From assembly GCF_900116515.1 (NCBI RefSeq), contig NZ_FPBA01000005.1, positions 124,001 to 188,000 on the forward strand: a stretch of 64,000 nucleotides of DNA. Reading direction: 5' to 3'. A program made the position numbers and the translations under genes. This DNA is from Geodermatophilus amargosae. Its GTDB lineage: Bacteria > Actinomycetota > Actinomycetes > Mycobacteriales > Geodermatophilaceae. The stretch's first letter is position 1. Every line of letters starts with the position of its first letter. Positions 45,719 through 53,772 of the stretch are shown here, one piece after another. Below the pieces are notes generated by a model that saw nothing but the letters and a program-made list of their open reading frames with translations, did no database searches and was not told the DNA's origin.

Positions 45719-46390
45719 TCATCCTGCTCGCCCGGGACGCACCAGGCCGGTCTCGTAGGCGCGCACGACCGCCTGCACCCGGTCCCGCACGCCGAGCTTG
45801 GCCAGCAGGCGGGTGACGTGCGCCTTGACCGTGGCCTCGGTGACCACGAGCGTGCCGGCGATCTCGGCGTTGGACAGCCCCTGCGCGACGAGCAGCCACA
45901 CCTCGCGCTCCCGCGGGCTGAGGTCGGCGGCGGGATCCGGCCCGGTGGCGGGCGCCGGCGCGCGGAGGTGGCGCTCCACGAGCCGCCGGGTGACCGCGGG
46001 TGCGAGCAGCGCGTCGCCGTCGGCGACGGTGCGCACCGCGTCGACCAGCCGGCCCGGCGGCGCGTCCTTGAGCAGGAACCCGGCGGCCCCCGCCTCCAGC
46101 GCCCGGAACACGTACTCGTCGAGGTCGAAGGTGGTGAGCACCAGCACCTGGGGGCCACCCGGCTCCCGGCGCAGCCGGCGGGTCGCCTCGATGCCGTCCA
46201 GGCGCGGCATGCGGACGTCCATCACCACCACGTCGGGCCGCAGCCGCAGTGCCACCTCGACCGCCTCCACGCCGTCGGCGGCCTCCCCGACCACCTCGAC
46301 GTCGCCGGCCTCGAGCAGGCCGGTGATGCCCGAGCGGACCAGCGCGTGGTCGTCGGCCACGACGACCCGCAAGCGCCGCGCCGCCGTCAC
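45719..46390 (-). CDS. LuxR/NarL-type response regulator
   Basis: A 223-residue regulator: receiver domain LRVVVADDHALVRSGITGLL, Asp in VVMDVRMPRLDG, Lys in GFLLKDAPPG; LuxR HTH LSPREREVWLLVAQGLSNAE, GTLVVTEATVKAHVTRLLAK. The GTG at 46390 overlaps the kinase stop (GTGA). It is followed after 4 bases by the AGE epimerase gene. A dyad at 47634-47647 upstream of the kinase is a candidate target. Partner kinase is the adjacent upstream gene. Confidence 0.93.
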   Translation of the reverse strand: MTAARRLRVVVADDHALVRSGITGLLEAGDVEVVGEAADGVEAVEVALRLRPDVVVMDVRMPRLDGIEATRRLRREPGGPQVLVLTTFDLDEYVFRALEAGAAGFLLKDAPPGRLVDAVRTVADGDALLAPAVTRRLVERHLRAPAPATGPDPAADLSPREREVWLLVAQGLSNAEIAGTLVVTEATVKAHVTRLLAKLGVRDRVQAVVRAYETGLVRPGRAG

Positions 46391-47574
46391 GACGACCCGA
46401 CCGGGAGGACCGCTCGGACCAGCCAGCCGCCGTCGGGCTCCGGGCCCACGGCCAGCGACCCGCCGTACACGCGGACACGCTCGCGCATCCCCGGGATGCC
46501 GTAGCCCCCCGAGCTCAGGCCGGACGGCGCCGGGTGCGTGCCCCCCGGATGGGTGCGGCGGCCGTGGTCGCGGACCTCCACGGTGAGCTCGCCTCCGGCG
46601 CGGCCGACGGCCACGGTGGTCCGGGCGCCCGGCGCGTGCCGCAGGACGTTGGTGAGGGACTCCTGCACGATCCGGTACACCGCCAGGGAGGGTCCGTCCG
46701 GCACGGACTCGGCGACGTCCACGGCGAGCGTCACGTCCAGACCGGCCCCCCGCGCCTCGTCGACCAGGTCCGGCAGGCGCTCGATGCCCGGCTGCGGCAG
46801 GTAGACGGCCTCCCCCTCCCGCAGCACGTCGAGCAGGTGGCGCATCTCCGCCATGGCCTCCGTCGCAGTGCGGCGCGCCATGCCGATGTGGCCGCGCGCG
46901 CGGTCGGGGTCGCGGCCGACGAACTGCTCCGCCGCGCCGGTCTGCAGCACGACCACCGACACCGCGTGCGCGACGACGTCGTGCAGCTCCCGGGCGATGC
47001 GGGCCCGCTCCTGGGCCACGGCCCGGTCCGCCGCGGCGGCCGACCCCTCCTCGGCCCGCAGGGCCGCCAGCGCCCGGTGGTGGACGACGCGACCGCCGGT
47101 CCAGGCGCCGGCGACGAAGAAGAACAGGAGGACGAGGGCACGCGGCCGGGCGGCCTCGACGCCGAAGTAGCCCAGCTGCCCGGCCACCCCCATGGCGGCC
47201 ACGGGCAGCGCGCCCAGGCCCAGGGCCGCCGGCAGGGAGCGCACGTGCACCGCGACGGTGAAGGCGGCCAGCAGCAGGCTCGGGAAGGGCGTGAAGGTCG
47301 CCGCCGCCTCCGCGGTCGCCGCGTGCACGACGAGGGCGGCCGCGACCACGGCGGTGACCCATCCGGGGAACCGGCGGCGCAGCGCCAGCGGGAGGGTCGC
47401 GACCAGCACGAACAGCGTGCCCGGGACCGGGGCCAGGTCGGGTGAGAGGACGACCTCGACCAGCCCCCACACCGCGAGCCCGACGGCGACCGCGAGGTCC
47501 AGCCCGCTGGTCCAGCGGGGCACCGACGCGGCCGCGACGGCGGGGTGCCGGGCGGCCTCCGCGGTCGTCGTCAC
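46387..47574 (-). CDS. HisKA_3 sensor histidine kinase
   Basis: A 395-residue membrane kinase. About five N-terminal helices (SGLDLAVAVGLAVWGLVEVV, GTLFVLVATLPLAL, PSLLLAAFTVAVHV, ALVLLFFFVAGAWTGG) precede ARIARELHDVVAHAVSVVVL with the phospho-His and a HATPase (AVYRIVQESLTNVLRHAPGA, GYGIPGMRERVRVYGG). It phosphorylates the coupled LuxR-type regulator. GTG 47574 is chosen as the start; a longer start at 47628 is possible but has no better ribosome site. The stimulus is unknown; short extracytoplasmic loops suggest membrane-state sensing. Confidence 0.9.
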   Translation of the reverse strand: MTTTAEAARHPAVAAASVPRWTSGLDLAVAVGLAVWGLVEVVLSPDLAPVPGTLFVLVATLPLALRRRFPGWVTAVVAAALVVHAATAEAAATFTPFPSLLLAAFTVAVHVRSLPAALGLGALPVAAMGVAGQLGYFGVEAARPRALVLLFFFVAGAWTGGRVVHHRALAALRAEEGSAAAADRAVAQERARIARELHDVVAHAVSVVVLQTGAAEQFVGRDPDRARGHIGMARRTATEAMAEMRHLLDVLREGEAVYLPQPGIERLPDLVDEARGAGLDVTLAVDVAESVPDGPSLAVYRIVQESLTNVLRHAPGARTTVAVGRAGGELTVEVRDHGRRTHPGGTHPAPSGLSSGGYGIPGMRERVRVYGGSLAVGPEPDGGWLVRAVLPVGSS

Positions 47575-47633
47575 GGAGGTGAACCTAAGGGGCACCGGCC
47601 CGGCAGCGCGTCCACCTGAGGGCGACACGGGGT

Positions 47634-47647
47634 TCGACCATGGTCGA
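47634..47647. promoter_or_regulatory. 14-bp palindrome in a divergent promoter region
   Basis: TCGACCATGGTCGA is a perfect dyad between the kinase operon and the divergent membrane-protein gene. It is a plausible binding site for the LuxR-type regulator of the kinase operon, linking both directions. No direct evidence. Confidence 0.5.
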
Positions 47648-47770
47648 CACCGCGGTCGCGACCCGCCGCCGCGGACTGTGGACCGCAGACCGATGCCGGC
47701 CGCCCCCGGCCGTTCCTAGCTTTCTCGGCGACCGCCTGACCAGGCGCTCCCACCGACCCGAGGAGCTCTC

Positions 47771-48334
47771 GTGACGACCACGCTTCCCACCCCTGCCACT
47801 GCCCCGACCCGACAGCGGTCCGATTCCCGGGCCGGCGCCGCCGCGCTCGTCGCCGCGGGCATCTCGATCGCCGTCGGCGTCACCCAGGTCCTGCACCCCC
47901 AGGACACCGACCCGGCGATCGAGCCGCGGACGGCGGCTCTCCTGGTCGGCACCAGCGTGATGCTGTGGGCGCTGCCGGTGCTCTACCTGCGGCTCGCCGC
48001 GCTGGCCGGCGCGCGGTGGACGGCGGGCGTCGCCACGGCCGGGACCGTGCTGCTCAGCGGCGGCATGCTGTCCAGCGCGATCAACGGCGAGGACCTGTCC
48101 TTCTTCCCCGCCGTGGCGCTGGTGGCCAACGCGCTGTGGTTCCTCGGCTCGCTCGCCCTGGCGGTCGCGCTGTGGCGCTCGCGGCGGGTGTCCCGGCCGC
48201 TGGTCGCGCTGCTGCCCCTGGTGACGCCGGTCTTCCTGTTCCTGTCCCAGTCGGGCGGCGGCGTGCCGGTGGGGGCGTACCTGGCCGTCCTCGGCTGGCT
48301 GCTGCTGCGCGGGCAGCTCGACCGGCGGGCCTGA
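47771..48334 (+). CDS. Hypothetical membrane protein (187 aa), six helices
   Basis: A 187-residue integral membrane protein with helices near AAALVAAGISIAVGVTQVLH, AALLVGTSVMLWALPVLYLR, GVATAGTVLLSGGMLSSA, ALVANALWFLGSLALAVALW, PLVALLPLVTPVFLFLSQSG and GAYLAVLGWLLLRGQL. GAGGAG lies upstream of GTG 47771. It is divergent from the two-component operon and may be its regulated target, in the manner of many actinobacterial LuxR/kinase pairs next to a small membrane protein. No family name recognised. Confidence 0.75.
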   Translation: MTTTLPTPATAPTRQRSDSRAGAAALVAAGISIAVGVTQVLHPQDTDPAIEPRTAALLVGTSVMLWALPVLYLRLAALAGARWTAGVATAGTVLLSGGMLSSAINGEDLSFFPAVALVANALWFLGSLALAVALWRSRRVSRPLVALLPLVTPVFLFLSQSGGGVPVGAYLAVLGWLLLRGQLDRRA

Positions 48335-48344
48335 GCCCCCGGAC

Positions 48345-48378
48345 GGAGGGCCTGCCGACGTCGGTCGGCAGGCCCTCC
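48345..48378. terminator. Bidirectional terminator, 15-bp perfect arms
   Basis: Arms 48345-48359 and 48364-48378 are exactly complementary around a four-base loop, placed between the stops of the membrane protein and the convergent bkdC. It can end both transcripts. Confidence 0.88.
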
Positions 48379-48393
48379 ACCCGTGCGCGGGAC

Positions 48394-49878
48394 TCAGAAC
48401 GTGAGGGCGAGCCCGGGGTCGGACAGCAGCGCGCCGACGTCGGCGAGGAACCTGCTGCCCAGCTCGCCGTCGATGATCCGGTGGTCGAACGACAGCGCCA
48501 GCTGCGTCACCTGCCGGACGGCGATCCGCCCCTTGTGCACCCACGGCATCTCGCGGACGGCGCCGAAGGCCAGGATCGCCGACTCGCCGGGGTTGAGGAT
48601 CGGCGTCCCGGTGTCGACGCCGAACACGCCGACGTTGGTGATCGTGATCGTGCCGCCGGCCATGTCCGCCGGCGCCGTCCGTCCCGCCCGCGCCGTCTCG
48701 GTGAGCTCGGTGAGCGCGCCGGCCAGCTCGGCCAGCGAGAGCCGGCCGGCGTCCTTGACGTTGGGCACGACCAGCCCGCGCGGCGTGGCCGCGGCGATCC
48801 CGAGGTTGACCTGCCCGTGGACGACGATCTCCTGGGCCGCCTCGTCCCAGGAGCTGTTGACCATCGGGTGCCGGCGGGCGGCCAGCAGCAGCGCCCGCGC
48901 CACGAACAGCAGCGGGCTGACCTTCACCCCGGCGAACTCGGGCCGGGCGGCGACCCGCGACCGCAGCTTCATCATCCGCGTGACGTCGACGGTCAGGAAC
49001 TCCGTGACGTGCGGCGCCGTGAACGCGCTGGCCACCATCGCCGCCGCCGTCGCCTTGCGGACGCCCTTGACCGGGATCCGCTGCTCACCGCCGGTGGCGG
49101 CGACCGCGGCGGGAGCGGGAGCCGCCGGGGCGACGGCCGGTGCCGACGCCGCGGCGGTCACGTCCTCGCGGGTGATGACCCCGCCGGCGCCGCTGCCGGT
49201 GAGCGCGGTGAGGTCCACGCCCAGGTCGCGGGCGAGCTTGCGCACCGGCGGCTTGGCCAGCGGGCGCGCCGAGCCGCGGCCCGGCGAGACCGGCCGGGAC
49301 GGGGCGGCCGCCTCGGTGCGGGCGTGCGCCTCGGCCTGCCGGCCGACCTCGAGTCCACCGTGGCGCATCGGCTTGACCGTGGCGTCGGGGGCGGTGGCCA
49401 GCAGCGGCGGCCGCTCGGCACCCCCCGACCCGTAGTCCGCCCCCGGGACCGCCGCGGCCGCCGGGGCACTCGGGGCCGCCTCGGACGCCGTCCGGCGCGG
49501 GCGCCGGCGGGCCTCGGTGGTACGCGGCCCGTAGCCCACCAGCACCGCCGTCCGCCCGCCGGGCGCCGCACCGCCGATCAGCCCGGCGGCCGGCTCGGCA
49601 CCGTCCCCGGACGACGCCGGCGCGGGCGCGTCGCCGCCCACGTCGATGGTGATGATCGGCGTGCCGACGTCGACGGTCGTGCCCGCCTCGTGCAGCAGCT
49701 CGGTGACCGTGCCGGCGTAGGGCGAGGGCAGCTCGACCGCGGCTTTGGCGGTCTCCACCTCGCACAGCGGCTGGTTGACCGTGACGGTGTCGCCGACGGC
49801 CACGAGCCACTGCAGGATCTCGCCGTCGGTCAGGCCCTCCCCGACGTCGGGGAGCTTGAACTGGCGCAGCTCCCCCAT
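48394..49878 (-). CDS. bkdC: Dihydrolipoyl acyltransferase (E2) of branched-chain keto-acid dehydrogenase
   Basis: A 494-residue E2. An N-terminal lipoyl domain (FKLPDVGEGLTDGEILQWLV, lipoylated Lys in ETAKAAVELPSPYAG) is joined by an Ala/Pro-rich linker to a peripheral subunit-binding domain (KPPVRKLARDLGVDLTALTG), and then the catalytic acyltransferase core (ending SFDHRIIDGELGSRFLADVG with the active His-Asp). The single lipoyl domain matches BkdC. It starts one base after the E1-beta stop. E3 is not encoded nearby and must come from elsewhere. Role: degradation of Leu/Ile/Val keto-acids and supply of branched acyl-CoA starters. Confidence 0.93.
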   Translation of the reverse strand: MGELRQFKLPDVGEGLTDGEILQWLVAVGDTVTVNQPLCEVETAKAAVELPSPYAGTVTELLHEAGTTVDVGTPIITIDVGGDAPAPASSGDGAEPAAGLIGGAAPGGRTAVLVGYGPRTTEARRRPRRTASEAAPSAPAAAAVPGADYGSGGAERPPLLATAPDATVKPMRHGGLEVGRQAEAHARTEAAAPSRPVSPGRGSARPLAKPPVRKLARDLGVDLTALTGSGAGGVITREDVTAAASAPAVAPAAPAPAAVAATGGEQRIPVKGVRKATAAAMVASAFTAPHVTEFLTVDVTRMMKLRSRVAARPEFAGVKVSPLLFVARALLLAARRHPMVNSSWDEAAQEIVVHGQVNLGIAAATPRGLVVPNVKDAGRLSLAELAGALTELTETARAGRTAPADMAGGTITITNVGVFGVDTGTPILNPGESAILAFGAVREMPWVHKGRIAVRQVTQLALSFDHRIIDGELGSRFLADVGALLSDPGLALTF

Positions 49879-49879
49879 C

Positions 49880-50860
49880 TCAGAAGCCCATCGAGCGGTC
49901 GACGGCGTCGAGCACGCGGTCGAGGTCGGGGAGGTACTCCTCCTCGAGCTTCGACGGCGGGTACGGGGTGTCGTAGCCGCCCACGCGCAGCACCGGCGCC
50001 TCCAGCGAGTGGAAGCAGGTCTCGGTGACCCGGGCGGCGATCTCCGCGCCGAGGCCGAGGGTCACCGCCGCCTCGTGGACGACGACGCACCGCCCCGTTC
50101 GGCGGACGGAGTCGAACACCGGGTCGAGGTCCAGCGGCGAGAGCGTCCGCAGGTCGACGACCTCGATCGAGCGGCCCTCCTCGGCCGCGGCCTCGGCGGC
50201 CTGCAGCGCCGTCTTCACCATCGGGCCGTAGGCGAGCAGCGTGACGTCGTCGCCGCCGCGCAGCACCCGCGAGGCGAACAGCGGGCCGGGCGTCGCGTCG
50301 GTGTCGACCTCGGCCTTCTCCCAGTACCGCCGCTTGGGCTCGAGGAAGACGATCGGGTCGGGGTGGGCGATGGCCTGCTGGATGCCCCAGTAGGCGTCGA
50401 CCGGGTTGCTGACGGCGACCACCTTCAGGCCCGGGGTGTGCGCGAAGTACGCCTCGGGGCTCTCGCTGTGGTGCTCGACGGCGCCGATGCCGCCGCCGAA
50501 GGGGATCCGGATGACGATCGGCATCGGCAGGCGGCCGCGGGAGCGGGCGTGGATCTTGGCGACCTGCGTGACGATCTGGTTGTAGGCCGGGAAGACGAAG
50601 CCGTCGAACTGGATCTCACAGACCGGCCGGTAGCCGCGCATGGCCAGACCGACGGCGGTGCCGAGGATGCCGGCCTCGGCCAGCGGGGTGTCGACGACGC
50701 GGTCCTCGCCGAAGTCCTTCTGCAGGCCGTCGGTGATCCGGAAGACCCCGCCGAGACGGCCGATGTCCTCGCCCATGAGCACGACCTTGGCGTCGTCCTC
50801 CATGGCCCGGCGCAGGCCCAGGTTGAGGGCCTTGCCGATGGTGAGCGTCTCGGTGCTCAT
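49880..50860 (-). CDS. bkdB: Branched-chain keto-acid dehydrogenase E1 beta subunit
   Basis: A 326-residue subunit, the usual length. Motifs: LTIGKALNLGLRRAMEDDAK, VVLMGEDIGRLGGVFRITDG, DTPLAEAGILGTAVGLAMRG, RPVCEIQFDGFVFPAYNQIV, MPIVIRIPFGGGIGAVEHHS, IVFLEPKRRYW. The PFGGGIGAVEHHSES segment carries the active-site His of the E1 heterotetramer. Its ATG overlaps the stop of the 27-codon bridge ORF (ATGA), and its stop is one base before bkdC. Confidence 0.94.
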   Translation of the reverse strand: MSTETLTIGKALNLGLRRAMEDDAKVVLMGEDIGRLGGVFRITDGLQKDFGEDRVVDTPLAEAGILGTAVGLAMRGYRPVCEIQFDGFVFPAYNQIVTQVAKIHARSRGRLPMPIVIRIPFGGGIGAVEHHSESPEAYFAHTPGLKVVAVSNPVDAYWGIQQAIAHPDPIVFLEPKRRYWEKAEVDTDATPGPLFASRVLRGGDDVTLLAYGPMVKTALQAAEAAAEEGRSIEVVDLRTLSPLDLDPVFDSVRRTGRCVVVHEAAVTLGLGAEIAARVTETCFHSLEAPVLRVGGYDTPYPPSKLEEEYLPDLDRVLDAVDRSMGF

Positions 50861-50940
50861 GACTCGACCCCGCCCTCGTTCCGCTCCTCGGTCGCCGGCG
50901 CTCCCTGCGATGCCCGCTCGGGCGTCGTCCTCGCGTCCAT
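50857..50940 (-). CDS. 27-codon open frame bridging bkdA and bkdB
   Basis: Between bkdA and bkdB a 27-codon frame begins at the ATG overlapping the bkdA stop (TGATG) and ends in a TGA that overlaps the bkdB ATG (ATGA). The peptide is MDARTTPERASQGAPATEER followed by NEGGVES, hydrophilic and without a family. A ribosome could pass from bkdA to bkdB through it without a gap, so it may function only as a translational bridge. Whether the peptide is made or conserved is unknown. Confidence 0.55.
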   Translation of the reverse strand: MDARTTPERASQGAPATEERNEGGVES

Positions 50941-52109
50941 CAGTGCCCGGCCCCCTCGAACGACGCCTGGTACGCCTCGAACTCCGCCTGCTGCGCGGCC
51001 AGGTGCGGCGTCTGCTCCGCGTACACCCGGTCGAACATCGCCGTGCCCGGTGGATCGGCCATGTCGACCGTGCCGGACCGGATCCGCTTGGCCAGCTCGT
51101 CACCCTCGGCCTCGACGGCGTCGAAGAAGGCGGCGTCGGCCACACCGGTCCGCGACAGGTACGCCTTGACCCGGGCGATGGGGTCGCGCAGCTTCCACTC
51201 CTCGAGCTCGCTGGCCAGGCGGTAGCGGGTGGGGTCGTCGGAGGTGGTGTGCGCGCCCATCCGGTAGGTGAAGGCCTCGATGAACGTCGGCCCCTGGCCC
51301 TCGCGGGCGGCGGCCAGTGCCGCGCGCGTCACGGCGAGGACGGCCAGGACGTCGTTGCCGTCGACCCGCACACCGGGGAAGCCGAACCCGGCCGCGCGCT
51401 GGTACAGCGGCACCCGGGACTGCCGCTCCAACGGCACGCTGATCGCGTACTGGTTGTTCTGGCAGAAGAACACGACCGGGGCGGAGAAACTGGCCGCCCA
51501 GATCATCGCCTCGTTGACCTCGCCCTGGCTGGTCGCGCCGTCGCCGAGGAAGGCCAGCGCCGCGCTCTCGGCGCCGTCGCGCTGCAGGCCCATGGCGTAG
51601 CCGGTGGCGTGCAGCGTCTGCGCGCCGATCACGACGGTGTAGAGGTTGAAGCCGGTGGCCACCGGGTCCCAGCCGCCGTTGTCCACGCCGCGGAACAGGC
51701 TGATGACGTGCAGCGGGTCGACGCCGCGGGTCCAGGCCACGCCGTGCTCGCGGTAGGTGGGGAAGGCGGTGTCGCCGTCGGCCATCGCCCGGCCGGCGCC
51801 GATCTGGGCGGCCTCCTGGCCCAGCAGGGAGGCCCAGATGCCGAGCTCGCCCTGGCGCTGCAGGGCGGTGGCCTCGACGTCCCAGCGGCGGACCAGCACG
51901 AGGTCGCGGTAGAGGCCGCGCAGCTCCTCGGCGGAGACGTCGATGGAGTAGTCGGGGTGCTCGAGCCGCTCGCCCTCGGGGCTGAGCAGCTGCACCAGGT
52001 CCGGTTGCTGCGGCAGGTGCGGCGCACCCGCTCCCGGTACGGGGTCCACCGCCTCCGTCGTGACGCTCGGCAGGGCCGGGCTGTCCGGTTCGCTCACGAG
52101 CTCGCGCAC
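50940..52109 (-). CDS. bkdA: Branched-chain keto-acid dehydrogenase E1 alpha subunit
   Basis: A 389-residue thiamine-diphosphate enzyme. TPP motif: LAFLGDGATSQGEVNEAMIW then PVVFFCQNNQYAISVP; phosphorylation-loop-like TYRMGAHTTSDDPTRYR; N-terminal YRDLVLVRRWDVEATALQRQ. These and the lack of an E1-homodimer domain identify the alpha subunit of a 2-oxoisovalerate dehydrogenase type. GTG 52109 has GAGGAG upstream. It is the first gene of bkdABC, divergent from an Lrp-type regulator with a two-site operator in the 217-base gap. Confidence 0.93.
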   Translation of the reverse strand: MRELVSEPDSPALPSVTTEAVDPVPGAGAPHLPQQPDLVQLLSPEGERLEHPDYSIDVSAEELRGLYRDLVLVRRWDVEATALQRQGELGIWASLLGQEAAQIGAGRAMADGDTAFPTYREHGVAWTRGVDPLHVISLFRGVDNGGWDPVATGFNLYTVVIGAQTLHATGYAMGLQRDGAESAALAFLGDGATSQGEVNEAMIWAASFSAPVVFFCQNNQYAISVPLERQSRVPLYQRAAGFGFPGVRVDGNDVLAVLAVTRAALAAAREGQGPTFIEAFTYRMGAHTTSDDPTRYRLASELEEWKLRDPIARVKAYLSRTGVADAAFFDAVEAEGDELAKRIRSGTVDMADPPGTAMFDRVYAEQTPHLAAQQAEFEAYQASFEGAGH

Positions 52110-52248
52110 TGCGCTCTCTCCTCGCCGTCGGCCGCGGCTGCCGGGGTCGCCGGCCGGCTGCGGTGCTGGACGTCTGTGGGCGCCGGGGTGTGGCGCCACT
52201 CACACATCGTGGCACGGCCGGCTCGTTCCGGAGCACATCACCCCCCGG

Positions 52249-52286
52249 ACGGATTGCGCAAGGTCGCCACGACGGACTGCGCAGGA
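52249..52286. promoter_or_regulatory. Two-site operator between bkdA and the Lrp-type regulator
   Basis: Two similar blocks, 52249-52263 and 52272-52286, are spaced by 23 bases (about two helical turns). Each contains an 8-base palindrome: TTGCGCAA at 52254-52261 and CTGCGCAG at 52277-52284. Lrp proteins bind as multimers to such phased sites, so this is a likely BkdR operator controlling bkd and itself. Confidence 0.7.
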
Positions 52287-52326
52287 TGACAACTGGTAGG
52301 ACGTCCGAACGTGCCAGACTGAGCAC

Positions 52327-52827
52327 ATGCCGCCCGGTCCGGACCGTCTGGACGCCACCGACGCGCGCCTGGTCCAGGCCCTCACCGAGGACCCCCGCGC
52401 CACGGTGATGGCCCTGTCCCAGCGGCTCGGGCTGGCCCGCAACACCGTGCAGTCGCGGCTGGCCCGGCTGGAGTCCGGCGGGCTGCTCGCCCCCTTCGAG
52501 GCGCGGGTGAGACCGGAGGCCCTCGGCTACCGGCTCGGCGCCTACATGACCGTGCAGGTCGTGCAGCGCAGCCTCGAGGAGGTCGCGTCCGCCCTGGCCG
52601 CGCTGCCCGAGGTGCTCGAGGTGACCGCGCTGTCCGGCGCAGCCGACCTGCTCGTGCGGGTGGTCGCCGTCGATGCCGACGACCTGTGGCGGCTCACCGA
52701 GCAGGTGCTCGCCGTCCGCGGCGTGGAGCGCACCGACACCGCGCTGGCGCTGCGCCGCTACGTCGACCACCGGGTCGCGCCGCTGCTGGAGCGCGCCGCG
52801 GGAGCGGACACGCCCGCCACGGGGTAG
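52327..52827 (+). CDS. Lrp/AsnC-family regulator of the bkd operon
   Basis: A 166-residue regulator: HTH DATDARLVQALTEDPRATVM, ALSQRLGLARNTVQSRLARL, and a RAM ligand domain GAYMTVQVVQRSLEEVASAL, EVTALSGAADLLVRVVAVDA. Its divergent position next to bkdABC and the phased palindromes between them identify it as a BkdR-type regulator, which usually senses branched-chain amino acids or their keto-acids and activates bkd. The ATG start is family-like. Confidence 0.9.
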   Translation: MPPGPDRLDATDARLVQALTEDPRATVMALSQRLGLARNTVQSRLARLESGGLLAPFEARVRPEALGYRLGAYMTVQVVQRSLEEVASALAALPEVLEVTALSGAADLLVRVVAVDADDLWRLTEQVLAVRGVERTDTALALRRYVDHRVAPLLERAAGADTPATG

Positions 52828-52867
52828 CGACGCCCGCGACCCGGCTGCCCGCCGTGTCCCCGGCCGG

Positions 52868-53122
52868 TCAGCGCCCGGCGCGCCGGACCCGCACGGGGCC
52901 GCGGGCGGTGGCGACGTCGACCACCGCGCCGCGCTGGGTCACCTCGACCTCGCCCCGCTGCGCCAGCCGCCCGGCCGCCGCGCGGGCCTGCGGCATGAGG
53001 TCGCGCCAGCCCTCCGGGTCGACGGCGCGGGCCGCCTCGGACGGGCAGATGGTGGCGCCGGGGGCGCGGGCGTCGAGCAGCGCGTCGATCGCGCGCTCGA
53101 GGGCGGGGCCGGCGTCGTCCAC
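52868..53122 (-). CDS. DUF3253 protein
   Basis: An 84-residue winged-helix-like protein, VDDAGPALERAIDALLDARA, PGATICPSEAARAVDPEGWR, DLMPQARAAAGRLAQRGEVE, VTQRGAVVDVATARGPVRVR. This matches DUF3253, small cytosolic proteins of unknown function found in proteobacteria and actinobacteria. GTG 53122 fits the domain; longer starts add unrelated residues. It is convergent with the Lrp gene. Confidence 0.85.
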   Translation of the reverse strand: MDDAGPALERAIDALLDARAPGATICPSEAARAVDPEGWRDLMPQARAAAGRLAQRGEVEVTQRGAVVDVATARGPVRVRRAGR

Positions 53123-53192
53123 GCCCCCAGGATGCACCGACCTCAGGGTGCGCCCGTTTGTCCTGGTGAGCGCGACGGGTACCGCCGGAGGC

Positions 53193-53711
53193 ATGGCGAA
53201 GCGCACCCCGGTCGGGACGATCGGCAAGGGCAAGCGGGGCATCAGCACGCTGGGCTGGGCGGTGCGGGGCGCCGCGGCGGGGGCAGCCGGGACGACGGCC
53301 CTCAACGCCGTCACCTACCTCGACATGACCGTCCGCGGGCGCGGCTCCAGCTCGACGCCGGAGCAGACGGTGGAGGCCCTCGCGCAGAAGGCGCACCTGC
53401 CCATCCCCGGCGACGAGGAGAAGCGGCAGAACCGGATCGAGGGGCTCGGGCCGATGACCGGCCTGGTCGCGGGCATCGGCGTCGGCGTGCTCACCGGGCT
53501 GGCGCGGGCGTCGGGGTTCAGGTCGCAGCCGCTGGTGGGGACGCTGCTCACCACGCTCGGTGTCCTGGTGGCCTCCAACGGCCCGATGACGGCGCTCGGG
53601 ATCACCGATCCGCGGACGTGGTCGGCCACCGACTGGATCAGCGACGTCGTGCCGCACCTGGCCTACGGCGCCGTCCTCAAGACCACGATGGACGCCTTCG
53701 ACAGGCCCTGA
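53193..53711 (+). CDS. Conserved actinobacterial membrane protein (172 aa)
   Basis: A 172-residue protein with a basic N-terminus (AKRTPVGTIGKGKRG), then weakly hydrophobic segments (GWAVRGAAAGAAGTTALNAV, TGLVAGIGVGVLTGLARASG, PLVGTLLTTLGVLVASNGPM) and SATDWISDVVPHLAYGAVLK. GGAGGC precedes ATG 53193. The NAVTYLDMTVRGRGSS motif is one I recognise as recurring in actinobacterial proteins of unknown function. Its TGA lies inside a 63-base palindrome shared with the convergent hydrolase gene. Confidence 0.75.
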   Translation: MAKRTPVGTIGKGKRGISTLGWAVRGAAAGAAGTTALNAVTYLDMTVRGRGSSSTPEQTVEALAQKAHLPIPGDEEKRQNRIEGLGPMTGLVAGIGVGVLTGLARASGFRSQPLVGTLLTTLGVLVASNGPMTALGITDPRTWSATDWISDVVPHLAYGAVLKTTMDAFDRP

Positions 53712-53772
53712 GGCATAGGAAGCTCTCCGCACGTCTCGGCGGCCGAGACGTGCGGAGAGCTTCCTATGCCTC
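53710..53772. terminator. 63-bp perfect palindrome containing both convergent stop codons
   Basis: Arms 53710-53740 and 53742-53772 are exactly complementary over 31 bases around a single base. The TGA of the membrane-protein gene and the TAG of the serine-hydrolase gene both fall within the arms. It is less GC-rich than its surroundings. It should be a very strong bidirectional terminator. Confidence 0.9.
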
